Positions 36,575 to 46,368 of a DNA stretch of 50,187 bases are shown piece after piece. A model generated the notes under the pieces. It ran no database searches, was not told the DNA's origin, and saw only the letters and a list, made by a program, of their open reading frames with translations. The translations under genes were made by a program, and so were the position numbers. The number at the start of each line of letters is the position of its first letter. The stretch's first letter is position 1. Origin of the DNA: a virus. The stretch spans positions 1 through 50,187 of IMG/VR virus record IMGVR_UViG_3300018422_000112; one strand, written 5' to 3'.

Positions 36575-39500
36575 CGAGGGCAGAGCCCGGCGCGTATCAG
36601 GGCTTCGCCGGGAAGCGGCCGCGCGCGTGGCGCTGCACGCCGTCGATGACACCAGCCCGGCCACGGCGCGGGCCGATGCGAGGCTCGGGCGTCAGGCTGG
36701 CATACCTCTGCAGTCCTTCGATGATGCCACCCGGCCCATGGCGGAGGCGAGGGCGCGAAGCTTTCAGGTCCAGGACGCGCTTAGCCGCGCCCCGCGCCTT
36801 GCTCCGATCCTCGCCGATCCTCGCCGCTATCAGCGGGTTTCGGACGACTTGGCTCCGCTGACGGATATTGTCGACGCCGTTCATCGCCAGTCGAGGGACA
36901 TGGCGGCTACGTTCATGTCCGAGGCCAGTGGGAGGCGAGAGCCGCGGCGCATCGGAGGCGGCGGCATCAGTCCTGTCGGGCAAGCGATTTCAGCCCTGCT
37001 CAGCGGCACAGCGGCAGTAGGAGAGGCCCTTGTCGGCGGCGGTATCGAGATGGGCGGGAGCGCCCTGCAAGCCTCGGGCCGGCTTGCCGTGCAAACTGGC
37101 GTTACCGCGCTCGGCACAATCGGCGGCGCCCATGTCTTGGCGGGGTCTCCATCCATCCGTGATTTGACTGACGCGGCGGCTCGCCCGCTCTCTCGGGCCT
37201 CGCAGGAGGCGGCGCGGCCTATCGTTCGCTATGGCAACACCTTCGCCACGCCAACGGACAGCCCTCTCGTCAACCGCCTTCAAACAGCGGCTCGCTCCGC
37301 CGGTGGTTCAGCTATTCTGTTGCTCGCCTCCGCCGCCACTCGAAACCCTCTGACCGGAACTGTGATCGCGGGCGTGGCGGAATCCGAGCGCGCCTATGAA
37401 GATGCCATCGCCTCCGGGTTGAATGAGCAAGAGGCCCGAAGCTACGCGGACATCAACGGCCTGATCGAAGGCGGTATGGAGTATTGGAGCAACCGCCTGT
37501 TCGTCGGCGACATAGTGGGCGGCAGCGGCTTCCTGCGCACTCTCCGCAATCAGGTGGCGTCCGAGGTCCCGAGCGAGCTGGCGACCACGGCAGGGCAGGA
37601 GCTAAACCGGTTCGCCAGTATCGAAAGGCGGCAGGGCGTTACCGTGGGGGAGTTCGTCCGCGACCTCCCCGGCGAGTTGCTGGACACCTTCATTACAACC
37701 ATCCTCGCCACGGGCATGACGACTTCGATTTCTCATCCCATAGCGACGGTCGTTAACAGGCGTGTCGAGCAGATACAGGCGCGAACCGACGCGCGGACGG
37801 TCGATCGGATCATGGGGGCGTCCGCTCAGTCGCGAACGAGGACAGAGAGCCCGCATGATTTCCGCGAGATTATGGACGAAGCGGCGGACGGAACCCCCGT
37901 CGAGAATCTATACATCCCTCCGGAGAACATCCGCCAGCTTTTCCAGACCCCCGAAGATTTGGCGGAGGACAATTTCTGGAGCGCCTATGCGGAGGATATC
38001 GCCGAAGCGGAGGCCATCGGTGGGGACGTAGTCATTCCTCTGTCCGAAGCGGCGACGCATCTCGCCGGCAATCCTCAATGGGAGGCGCTGAAGGATCACG
38101 CGCGGACCTCCGCGGGGGGTATGTCGAGGATCGAAGCGGAGGAAGCGAACGAGGCATTCGCCGATGCGATCCGCCAGACCGGCGAGGAGCTGACCGCTGA
38201 GCTTGAAGCCGATCGTGCGGCCATGGAGCCTGTCGTCAAGGTCTATGAGGCGATGCGCGACAAGCTGATGCTTGCGGGGTTTCGCGCCGATGCGGCGTCT
38301 CAGCTCGCGACCCAATTTTCTCAGCGGCAAGCAGTGCGAGCCCAGCGCCTGGGACGTCCTCTGACCGGGCAGGAAGCGGGAGAAGTGGAGGTTCGGCAAA
38401 TCCTGCCCGAACGCTTGGCACAGGCCATCACGGCAGCGGAAGTTCCCGACGCGGGGCTGCGCGACGTCATCGCCGAGATGAGGCGCAAGCGCGGTGTCCG
38501 AAGCGAGCAGGCTAGGTTCGGCCCCTCACTGCTCGACTGGATAGCCAAACGGGGCGGCATTGAGGATCGCGGCGGCGACATTGCCGCGATGGGAGCGGGG
38601 CCTCTCAGAGGCAGCGCGAAGAAAGGCCAGCGGAAGCTCATCAGACCCAGCAACGACGGTCAGCCCTCCCTGCTCGGCGCCGATGGACAACAGAACAGCA
38701 ATTCGCCGGACGAGCTGGCGTTACGCGCATGGGAGGCTGGGTACTTCACCGAGTTCGCCGAGCGGCCGAGTGTCAATGATCTTCTGAATGCGATTTCGGA
38801 GGGCCTGTCGGGCCGCGACCGCTTTGTGCCGGCGGATGAAAACCAAGCCGATATGTTGAGGGATGCCGCCCAGGAACTATCTTCGCTTCTTGATCAGCGT
38901 GGCTTGGACGCAGACACGGCTAGCGATGCCGAGATCGCTCGAACGGTCTCGCAATATCAATCGGAGCGGATGGAGGGGAGGTCTTTCGGGCAGGGGCTTT
39001 TCGACGATCCCGAACAGCCGCGTCGGAGCATGACCACCGAGCAGCGCGCCGAACTTGATGCGCGCCAGCTGCAATCCATGGCGCGGCGTGGCGGTCAGGC
39101 ATCGGTGAAGGATCAGGCCGGCGGCCTCTTCTCTGCCGAGCGCGATCAGGACAGCCTGTTCCAGACCTATGGGGATGGCCCGAGAGGGCGCATCACCTTC
39201 ACGTCCGATGGGCGCTCAGTTATCGACCTCTTCGAAGCGCGCGACCTGAGCACGTTGATCCACGAATCTGGCCATCTCTATCTCGAGGAGCTAAAAACAG
39301 ACGCGGCAATCGCGCTCCAGCTCGACACCGTAGAAGGCCGGCAACTCTTCGCCGACTTCGAAACGGTCAAAGCATGGTTCGCGCGCGAGGGTCATCCGAT
39401 CGGCGAAGACGGCGTGATCCCAACCGAAGCGCACGAAATGTGGGCGCGGGGTTTCGAGCGTTACGCCATGGAGGGCAAAGCTCCGTCGTCGACTCTCCGC

Positions 39501-42500
39501 CGCGCCTTCGAAGCGTTCCGGTCCTGGCTATTGAATATCTACAAGACGGCGGACAGGCTCCGCGCGCCGATCACGCCTGAAATCCGCGATGTCATGGCCC
39601 GGCTGCTGGCGACGGACGAAGAGATCGCCGCGGCTCAGGAAGAGCAGCAGATCAAGGCGCTGTTCAAGACCGCCAAGGAAGCGGGGATGACGGCGGCCGA
39701 GTTCGCGGCTTACAATCGTTCGACGGAAGACGCGCGAGACGAAGCTCATTCAGCCCTTCTCCAGCGGACGATGGCGACGATTCGAGCCTCGCGCACGAAG
39801 GAATATCGGACCCAAGAGGCGAGCGTCAACGCCGAGATCGCGGCCGCGGTCGATAACCAGCCCGTGTTCAAAACTCTTCGTCTGCTGCGTACCGGAAAAG
39901 TCACTGATGAAGAGGCGCGGCCGGTCAAGCTGGACAGGCAATTCCTTATCGACTCCTACGGGCCAGACGCTCTTGACGCGATGCCGAAGAGCGTCCCGCC
40001 CATATTCGGAAGCGAGAACACCACCCACCCCGACGTGATCGCGGGTGAGGTCGGCTTCGAATCCGGCGACGAGATGATCCGAATGCTGATGGGGCATGAG
40101 CAGACCCGGCAGGAGCTGAGGGCGAAGGGCGACAAGCGCTCCCCACGGCAAGTGCTGATCGACGAGGAAACGGCCGCGCGCATGGCCGAGCGCTACGGGG
40201 ATCCATTGCGGGACGGCTCGATCGAGGAGGAGGCCCGCGCTCTCATCCACAATGACCGGCAGGGCGAAGTCATCGCGGCCGAGATCAGGGCGCTGGGCAG
40301 GAAGACGGGGCAGCGGCCGACACCATATTCAATTGCTCGCCAGTGGGCCGCCGAGCGGATCGCCACTGGCGTGGTTGTGGGCGTTGCCTCGGGAACGGCA
40401 CTCCAGCAATACCAGCGCGCCGCGCGGAGGGCAGCTAAGCTCGCCGAAGAGGCGATGCTGAAGGGCGATGCAAACGAGACGTTCCGCCAGAAGCAGTCCC
40501 AGATGCTCAACAACGCCCTTATCTCGGAAGGGAGGAAGGCGAAGGACCGGATCGACATAGCCGTCCGCCGGCTCGGCAAGCTGGCCAAGCGGCGGACGAT
40601 GAAATCCGTAGATCAGGACTATCTCGACCAGGTCCACGGGCTGCTGGAGCAAGTTGACCTGGGGCAGCGGTCGCAGACGGCGATCGACAAGCGCATCTCG
40701 TTCGAAACGTGGGCTGCGGCGCAGGAGGCCGCCGGCCATGACCTGACCGTCCCCGCGTCTTTCGCGAATACCTTGGGACAGACGCATTGGTCGCGCCTCA
40801 GCGTCGAAGAGCTGATCGGGCTCGACGACACGGTCCAGCAAATCATCCACCTAGGAAGGTTGAAGCAGACCCTTCTCGACGGCAAGGAGCGGCGGGATCG
40901 GGAAGAGGTCATCGCCGAGATGGAGGCGGTCGGCGGGGGCCTGAAGCAGCGTCCGCCTTCGACCTTGAACGATCCGGATCGTAATTTCCTAGACAAGACA
41001 AGATCCAAGCTGCGCGGCGCCGACGCGGCGATGGTCAAGATCGAGCAGCTTTGCCTGTGGCTGGACGGGAACCGGCAGAACGGCCCGTTCACCCGTATGA
41101 TCTTCCGCCCGATGGCCGAAGCCCAGGGTAGGGAAGCCGACATGATGCGGCTCTACGTCGAGAAGATGAACGTCGTTCTCAGTGGGATGCCGAAGGAGCA
41201 GCTTCGCGATTGGGGGCGAGAGGTCGACACGCCGGAGCTGATTGTCAACGTCGAAGGCCATCCGGAGCGCGGGCGGCCGTGGCGGCTCTACAAAGACCAA
41301 ATCGTCATGCTGGCGATGAACTGGGGCAACGAGGGCAACCGCCAGCGCATCGTTGACGGCTACCGCTGGTCGGAGGCTCAGGTGGAAATCGTACTGGCCA
41401 GACTGATGTCGGCGGAGGACTGGGCTTTCGTCCAGGCTACCTGGGACACGATCGACGAGCTTTGGCCGCAAGTCGCCGAGATGGAGCGAAGGGTCAACGG
41501 CTTCGCTCCGGACAAGGTCGAGGCGATCCCAGTCGAGACGCCGTTCGGCACGTTCCGAGGCGGCTATTTCCCGGCTGTCTACGATCCGACCTGGTCGTCC
41601 CGCGCCGAGGCCAATGCGGAAAAGAACCTCCTCGAGGCCAATTACGTGAAAGCCAACACCCGCGCCAGTTCGACCCAAGAGCGCATCGAAGGCGTGAAGC
41701 GGCCGATCCTGCTGTCCATGGGCGTTATTACCCGTCATCTCGGCGAGGTTATTCACGACATCACGCACCGGGAAGCGCTCATCGAGGTTAACCGCATCGT
41801 CTCGGATGAGCGGATCCAGAGAGTCATCTCGAACACGATGGGGCCGGAGTACGGCAAGCTCCTGACGCCTTGGCTGAAGCACATCGCCAACGATGCGGCG
41901 CGGAACGCCAACTCGAATTCGATTGTCGTCAATTTTTTCCGCGGGCTCAATCGCAACGTCACGCTCGTGGGGCTCGGCTATCGGCTCACTTCCGCCATCG
42001 CCCAGGTCGCGGGTATGCCGAACATCATTGCCAAGATCGGCGCGGTGCGGATGGGCGAGGGGTGGCTGCGGTTCATGTCCAACCCGCTCTCCGCCTATCG
42101 CGAGGTCACGGACAAGTCGGCGGAAATGCGCGACCGCTTCTCAACGATGGACCGCGATATTGTCGAGCGCGCCCAGCAGATGGCTGGACGGCGGGGGATC
42201 AGGGCGATCCAGGGACCCGGCTGGTTCACGAAATACGCCTTCCACTTCATCCTCATTATGGACGCGTTCCTGACGACGGCGGGGTGGATTGGGGCCTATC
42301 GCAAGGCGGCGGCTGAGGGGATGAGCGAAGAGGAGGCCGTTGCGTTCGCCGACCAGACAATCCGGCTGTCCCAGGGCGCGGGCGGGGCCAAGGACCAAGC
42401 GGCGATCACCCGCGAGCATGAAGCGGTGAAAGTCTTCACCCGCTTCTTCTCCTATTTCTCGGCGCTCTACAGCCAGCAGCGGGACGTGTTTCATCGCCTG

Positions 42501-43028
42501 CGGAGGATCGAGAGCGCGAAGGACGCTGGGACCGTCCTTCACCGCGCATTTTGGGTAATGATCATGCCGCCGATCGTCGATGGGCTCATTCGCGAGTGGA
42601 TGGGCGGGTCCGGGCCTGGCGACGATGACGAGGACGGCGAGATATCGCTGGAGGAGCGTGGCGAATGGCTGGCAAGCCGCGTTATGTTTGGCAACATCGC
42701 CTCGATCCCCGGCATCCGGGAGGTTGGCGGCGCTGTCGATTCAGGCTTCGGCTACCGCATTTCCCCCGTGTCCATGGTCGGTGAAAGCCTTCTCCAGGGA
42801 TTTCAGAATGTCGAGCGGATGCTGGATCGCGACGAAGGGACTGAGCCGAGCGACCGCTGGGTCAAGCAGACGCTCACGCTCTACGGCCTCCTGTTCGGCA
42901 AGCCCACGGGCCAGCTCTCAGCGGCGGCTCAGTTCAGTTACGACACCGCCACCGGGGAAGCCGAGCCGGAGACCGTCGGCGACTATTACACTGGTCTGAC
43001 GAGGGGGCGGCTGGAGGAAGTCGAATAA
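36558..43028 (+). CDS. Giant internal virion protein, gp16-like
   Basis: A protein of 2,156 residues, the largest in the window, corresponding to T7 gp16-like ejection proteins. Small-residue and hydrophobic stretches near residues 135-210 and 240-275 could insert in membranes. A metalloprotease motif HESGH lies at 902-906 in LSTLIHESGHLYLEEL. The C-terminal third (LNRNVTLVGLGYRLTSAIAQ through FFSYFSALYSQQRDVFHRL) has the pattern of conserved large internal proteins in podoviruses. It probably forms the trans-envelope conduit for DNA. The protease may process virion or host protein; that is inferred from the motif only. Confidence 0.88.
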   Translation: MPSPADEGRARRVSGLRREAAARVALHAVDDTSPATARADARLGRQAGIPLQSFDDATRPMAEARARSFQVQDALSRAPRLAPILADPRRYQRVSDDLAPLTDIVDAVHRQSRDMAATFMSEASGRREPRRIGGGGISPVGQAISALLSGTAAVGEALVGGGIEMGGSALQASGRLAVQTGVTALGTIGGAHVLAGSPSIRDLTDAAARPLSRASQEAARPIVRYGNTFATPTDSPLVNRLQTAARSAGGSAILLLASAATRNPLTGTVIAGVAESERAYEDAIASGLNEQEARSYADINGLIEGGMEYWSNRLFVGDIVGGSGFLRTLRNQVASEVPSELATTAGQELNRFASIERRQGVTVGEFVRDLPGELLDTFITTILATGMTTSISHPIATVVNRRVEQIQARTDARTVDRIMGASAQSRTRTESPHDFREIMDEAADGTPVENLYIPPENIRQLFQTPEDLAEDNFWSAYAEDIAEAEAIGGDVVIPLSEAATHLAGNPQWEALKDHARTSAGGMSRIEAEEANEAFADAIRQTGEELTAELEADRAAMEPVVKVYEAMRDKLMLAGFRADAASQLATQFSQRQAVRAQRLGRPLTGQEAGEVEVRQILPERLAQAITAAEVPDAGLRDVIAEMRRKRGVRSEQARFGPSLLDWIAKRGGIEDRGGDIAAMGAGPLRGSAKKGQRKLIRPSNDGQPSLLGADGQQNSNSPDELALRAWEAGYFTEFAERPSVNDLLNAISEGLSGRDRFVPADENQADMLRDAAQELSSLLDQRGLDADTASDAEIARTVSQYQSERMEGRSFGQGLFDDPEQPRRSMTTEQRAELDARQLQSMARRGGQASVKDQAGGLFSAERDQDSLFQTYGDGPRGRITFTSDGRSVIDLFEARDLSTLIHESGHLYLEELKTDAAIALQLDTVEGRQLFADFETVKAWFAREGHPIGEDGVIPTEAHEMWARGFERYAMEGKAPSSTLRRAFEAFRSWLLNIYKTADRLRAPITPEIRDVMARLLATDEEIAAAQEEQQIKALFKTAKEAGMTAAEFAAYNRSTEDARDEAHSALLQRTMATIRASRTKEYRTQEASVNAEIAAAVDNQPVFKTLRLLRTGKVTDEEARPVKLDRQFLIDSYGPDALDAMPKSVPPIFGSENTTHPDVIAGEVGFESGDEMIRMLMGHEQTRQELRAKGDKRSPRQVLIDEETAARMAERYGDPLRDGSIEEEARALIHNDRQGEVIAAEIRALGRKTGQRPTPYSIARQWAAERIATGVVVGVASGTALQQYQRAARRAAKLAEEAMLKGDANETFRQKQSQMLNNALISEGRKAKDRIDIAVRRLGKLAKRRTMKSVDQDYLDQVHGLLEQVDLGQRSQTAIDKRISFETWAAAQEAAGHDLTVPASFANTLGQTHWSRLSVEELIGLDDTVQQIIHLGRLKQTLLDGKERRDREEVIAEMEAVGGGLKQRPPSTLNDPDRNFLDKTRSKLRGADAAMVKIEQLCLWLDGNRQNGPFTRMIFRPMAEAQGREADMMRLYVEKMNVVLSGMPKEQLRDWGREVDTPELIVNVEGHPERGRPWRLYKDQIVMLAMNWGNEGNRQRIVDGYRWSEAQVEIVLARLMSAEDWAFVQATWDTIDELWPQVAEMERRVNGFAPDKVEAIPVETPFGTFRGGYFPAVYDPTWSSRAEANAEKNLLEANYVKANTRASSTQERIEGVKRPILLSMGVITRHLGEVIHDITHREALIEVNRIVSDERIQRVISNTMGPEYGKLLTPWLKHIANDAARNANSNSIVVNFFRGLNRNVTLVGLGYRLTSAIAQVAGMPNIIAKIGAVRMGEGWLRFMSNPLSAYREVTDKSAEMRDRFSTMDRDIVERAQQMAGRRGIRAIQGPGWFTKYAFHFILIMDAFLTTAGWIGAYRKAAAEGMSEEEAVAFADQTIRLSQGAGGAKDQAAITREHEAVKVFTRFFSYFSALYSQQRDVFHRLRRIESAKDAGTVLHRAFWVMIMPPIVDGLIREWMGGSGPGDDDEDGEISLEERGEWLASRVMFGNIASIPGIREVGGAVDSGFGYRISPVSMVGESLLQGFQNVERMLDRDEGTEPSDRWVKQTLTLYGLLFGKPTGQLSAAAQFSYDTATGEAEPETVGDYYTGLTRGRLEEVE

Positions 43029-43030
43029 CG

Positions 43031-43079
43031 CTGTGCATCCCTCCGCCTGAGGGCGGCGGAGATGACTATCCTGCCGGCG
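43031..43079 (+). promoter_or_regulatory. Late promoter 3 (tailspike and lysis operon)
   Basis: CTGTGCATCCCTCCGCC begins 49 nt before the ATG at 43080; TATCCT starts 36 nt after the element begins and 7 nt before that ATG. Same geometry as the copies at 23547 and 29895, which decides the start at 43080 over 43062. Confidence 0.65.
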
Positions 43080-45257
43080 ATGACCGTCACATCCACCGCC
43101 ACCTATTCAGGTCCGTTCACGCCCAACGGCGTGACGACGCAGTTCGCATTCGCCTTCAAGGCGGCATCGGCAAGCGAGATCGAGGCCAGGTCACTCGCTG
43201 GCGACACGTGGGCGACGATCAGCCCAGCTCTTTACGACGTCACCGTCAACAGCGGAGATGGTGGGACCATAACCTTCACCACCGCCCCCGCTGCGGCAAT
43301 TGGCGAGCTCTACATTTTCTCCGATCCCCTTTTCACGCGGGAGGCCAATTTCGGGGCGGAGGGACTATTCTCGCCGGCTGCCCTCAACCCTCAACTCGAT
43401 CGCGCCGCGGTCCGTGACTTGTACCTCAAAGAGCGGGTCGACAGCGTCGTCAGCGACGAGCTGCTGCTAGCCTCTAAGGGCGGCAAGTTCCTGGGGTGGG
43501 ATGCCGAAGGGAACCCCACGGCCCTGTCGGGGACGGGAACGGACGACGCCTTGCGCGACGACCTTGTCGCTTCGACAGGCGGCGCGCTGGTCGGCCTTCT
43601 GTCGCTGGGCGTCGGCGGGCTGGCAAGAAGCCTGCTCGCATGGTTTCGCGACCAGCCCCTGACCGCAGAGGGGTTCGGGGCTGTCGGCGATGTCCCAACG
43701 GACGATGCGGCGGCGTTCGCTAAACTGATCACGGCCGCCCAAGCCTTTTCCCTGCCCATCCGCCTCAAGCAGGGCGCCACCTACGGTCTCGGCGCGGCGG
43801 CCTGGACCGGTCTCAGCGCCACCCTCACCAAAGATATCGACATCGACGGCAACGGCGCCACGATCAAGGTCTTGGCCATGCCCACCAATCTGGGCGTCGT
43901 CGGCCCCGCCAACAGGTGCCTGCTCAAGTTCGACGGCACCGCGAGCTACTACAAGCTCAAGATCCACAACCTGACGATCGACGCCAACGGCTTCCCCTCG
44001 GGCACGACAGATAACCTGGCCCTGGTCGCCGCCTATCGCTGCGATGTCGACATCCAGGGCTGCAAGTTCATCAACGGGAACATGGGCGCCGGCAATACGG
44101 CGACGTTCGCCCTGTTCCTGAACGCGTGCAGCGGGCGCATCCACGGCAATCGTTCGAAGAATGTCGGCTATTTCGGCTATCTCGGCCACACCAATGCGGG
44201 GATGAACGGCTTCAACCTCACGGTCTCGGCCAACATCTGCGAGCAGTTCTATAATGCCGCCACGCCTACAGTCCGAGGCGATTTCGTCGCTGGCGTTCAC
44301 CACAACACCGCCATCATCGGCAACACGGCTACCGGCTTCTTCACCGCCGTCGCCTTGTCCGGCTTTGCTGGCACCGGCGTCTTTTGCGACGACGTCACCA
44401 TCGTCGGAAACGTTTTCGAAAACGGGACCGCTCAGGGCATCCAGACTGACATCGTCGGCGCGATCAAGGCGCAGCGCATCGTCATCACCGCCAACGTCAT
44501 CCGAGCCTGCGGGGTCAGTGGTGCTGGCATCTATATCTCGCAGGTCGAGGACGGCTCGATCACAGGCAACGCGCTGGACGGCAACGAGTTCGGCATCCAG
44601 ATCGACAATAGCACGGGGATCGTAATTTCCTCGAACCGGATCACCGCCGGCGCCGCCGCGACCAAGGTCGCGGGCATCCGCATCATCGCCGCTACCGGCA
44701 ACGTCTCCGGGATCGAGCTCATCGGCAACAGGGTCAGCGGCTACACCGGGACTGACCATTACGGGCTGCTCGTCACGCCCTCAGGCGGCTTCACCGTTTC
44801 CGACGTCGGCATCTCGGGCGGCGCCTATAACGGCAATGGCGACGGCATCCGGATCAGCGTCGACTGCGCGAAGGTCCGGATCGGCAATGTTACCGCCATC
44901 GGCAACACGCTCGACCTCAGGCTCCTGGCCCTCGACATCGCGTTCGAGCCCAACACCATGGTCTACGCCACCGAGATCGGGGCTCAGTATTGGGACCTGT
45001 CGAGCGCGACCCCGGCCCTTGCCGGCCGACGCACCTATCGCCTTTCGAACGGTCTCACCGTCACCAGCGTGACCGGCGGCATCGACGGGCACTTTTACGA
45101 CTTCATCGGCGCCGGCACGTTCACGATCAATCACAATGGAACGAGCGTCAGCAACCTCGGCGCCGCCAATCGCGCCGGAGCTGCAGGAGGCTTCATCTCC
45201 TACCAATGCCGGGGCGGGGTGCTGATCGAGCATCTGCGCAACGCCAGCGTGACCTGA
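43080..45257 (+). CDS. Tailspike / tail fibre protein with beta-helix
   Basis: A protein of 725 residues. The first 150 match the T7-fibre-like particle-binding domain (TATYSGPFTPNGVTTQFAFA then LNPQLDRAAVRDLYLKERVD). From about residue 205 (LTAEGFGAVGDVPTDDAAAF) it becomes a right-handed parallel beta-helix of the pectate-lyase type, with repeated N-x-x-x-G turns (NGATIK, TGNALDGNEFGIQIDN, SSNRITAG). Such spikes bind and often cut capsule or O-antigen. ATG 43062 is an alternative start, six residues longer. Confidence 0.88.
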   Translation: MTVTSTATYSGPFTPNGVTTQFAFAFKAASASEIEARSLAGDTWATISPALYDVTVNSGDGGTITFTTAPAAAIGELYIFSDPLFTREANFGAEGLFSPAALNPQLDRAAVRDLYLKERVDSVVSDELLLASKGGKFLGWDAEGNPTALSGTGTDDALRDDLVASTGGALVGLLSLGVGGLARSLLAWFRDQPLTAEGFGAVGDVPTDDAAAFAKLITAAQAFSLPIRLKQGATYGLGAAAWTGLSATLTKDIDIDGNGATIKVLAMPTNLGVVGPANRCLLKFDGTASYYKLKIHNLTIDANGFPSGTTDNLALVAAYRCDVDIQGCKFINGNMGAGNTATFALFLNACSGRIHGNRSKNVGYFGYLGHTNAGMNGFNLTVSANICEQFYNAATPTVRGDFVAGVHHNTAIIGNTATGFFTAVALSGFAGTGVFCDDVTIVGNVFENGTAQGIQTDIVGAIKAQRIVITANVIRACGVSGAGIYISQVEDGSITGNALDGNEFGIQIDNSTGIVISSNRITAGAAATKVAGIRIIAATGNVSGIELIGNRVSGYTGTDHYGLLVTPSGGFTVSDVGISGGAYNGNGDGIRISVDCAKVRIGNVTAIGNTLDLRLLALDIAFEPNTMVYATEIGAQYWDLSSATPALAGRRTYRLSNGLTVTSVTGGIDGHFYDFIGAGTFTINHNGTSVSNLGAANRAGAAGGFISYQCRGGVLIEHLRNASVT

Positions 45258-45267
45258 GGGAGGGCCA

Positions 45268-45414
45268 ATGTTCAAGATCCAATATCGCATGACCGGCGAG
45301 GGCGACTGGGCCGATGATGAGCGCCGCTTTTCGACGGAAGCGGAAGCCGAAGCCGCCGCCAACCGGATGAAGCTGTTCGTCTCCGTCGAAACCCAAGTCG
45401 TGCCGGGGGAGTGA
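45268..45414 (+). CDS. Small hypothetical protein
   Basis: A frame of 48 codons starting MFKIQYRMTGEGDWADDERR, with GAGGGAGGG upstream and an acidic helix of repeated EAEAEAA. It lies between the tailspike and the membrane proteins. Function is unknown. Confidence 0.65.
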   Translation: MFKIQYRMTGEGDWADDERRFSTEAEAEAAANRMKLFVSVETQVVPGE

Positions 45415-45420
45415 GGGGGC

Positions 45421-45744
45421 ATGCATGACACCAGCAACCCCCTAGCGCAGATCGCATGGACGATCCTCGCGAGCTTCGCGGGGGCGTTGACGGCGCTATC
45501 GTTCAGGCCCTTTCGAAACATGACCCGAGGGGAGATATCCCTCGCCCTGACCGTGGGGGCGACTTTCGCGATCTTCGTCGGCCCCTGGGTTGCGCAAATG
45601 ATCTACGGCAACGGCCCCGTCGATATCCGGGTCCTCGGCGGGATTTTCTACCTGATGGCCTCGGGATCGAACATTCTCGTTCCTCTGGCGATTAAGAAGC
45701 TCAGCTCCCTCGTCGGGGTCAAGGCTGAGGAGAACGAGCGATGA
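45421..45744 (+). CDS. Putative holin, three membrane segments
   Basis: A protein of 107 residues with three likely membrane helices: about 10-28 (AWTILASFAGALTALSF), 42-63 (LALTVGATFAIFVGPWVAQM) and 72-95 (LGGIFYLMASGSNILVPLAI), and a charged C-terminus KAEENER. Size, topology and place behind the tailspike fit a class I holin. The next gene, coupled by ATGA, is a second membrane protein. Confidence 0.7.
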   Translation: MHDTSNPLAQIAWTILASFAGALTALSFRPFRNMTRGEISLALTVGATFAIFVGPWVAQMIYGNGPVDIRVLGGIFYLMASGSNILVPLAIKKLSSLVGVKAEENER

Positions 45745-46043
45745 CCTGGCCAATCCTGAATATGCTGTGCAGCCTCACCGTGGCTGTGATCATCGGCTAC
45801 AAGCTCTTCTGCCGGCCGCAAGCTTTCACGCTTATGGAGCGCATTGGAATGGGCGTGCTCGGCGCGGGGATGATCCTGACGGTTGGTCCGATCATGTCAA
45901 CGACGCCAACTCCCTTCGAGGACTGGAGCGGGACCCTGCTACGCCTCGGGTGCGCGGTCTACTTTCTCGGCCGGCTGATGAAGCACCGACATAACAACGC
46001 CGCTGCGGTGAGGCAGGCTCGCCGTCATCTGGAGAGCAAGTGA
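45741..46043 (+). CDS. Second lysis-block membrane protein
   Basis: A protein of 100 residues with hydrophobic segments 4-22 (PILNMLCSLTVAVIIGYKLF), 36-53 (GMGVLGAGMILTVGPIM) and 66-80 (LLRLGCAVYFLGRLM) and a basic tail. It is coupled to the holin candidate by ATGA. It could be a co-holin or anti-holin. Confidence 0.65.
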   Translation: MTWPILNMLCSLTVAVIIGYKLFCRPQAFTLMERIGMGVLGAGMILTVGPIMSTTPTPFEDWSGTLLRLGCAVYFLGRLMKHRHNNAAAVRQARRHLESK

Positions 46044-46044
46044 C

Positions 46045-46368
46045 ATGACCCGCGCCGAGGCCGTGAGCGGTCAAAAGCCGATGTCGAAGGTCGCGAACCT
46101 CACTTTGCGCCAAGCCGACAAAGCGGTGAAAAACTATCTCCGCCGCCAGCCCTACACGGAGGAGGGCCTTAAGCGAATCCCCTGCCGGCAATGCGGCGCC
46201 CCGTCCGAACATCAATGGCATCTGCGGCCATGCGCGATCGGGCGATACGCCTGGTACGGCCTCTGCAAGGAACACGACCTCGAGCTGAACCGCATCGTCA
46301 TGGAGTTCATGAAGGTGGACGGCCGGGAACGGCTTCTGTCCGAATATGCTGAAAGGGACGCTGCATGA
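46045..46368 (+). CDS. Small Cys/His protein in the lysis block
   Basis: A protein of 107 residues. CRQCGAPSEHQWHLRPCAIG then YGLCKEHDLELNRIV suggests a zinc site (CxxC, then CxxH) on a helical scaffold. It resembles short HNH-like phage proteins but lacks a complete HNH triad. It is not an evident endolysin. ATGA joins it to the membrane peptide that follows. Confidence 0.65.
   Translation: MTRAEAVSGQKPMSKVANLTLRQADKAVKNYLRRQPYTEEGLKRIPCRQCGAPSEHQWHLRPCAIGRYAWYGLCKEHDLELNRIVMEFMKVDGRERLLSEYAERDAA

Noticed and set aside
43467-44759. A 430-codon minus-strand frame opposite the tailspike
   Set aside because: Asp/Val/Gly-rich shadow of the beta-helix repeats.
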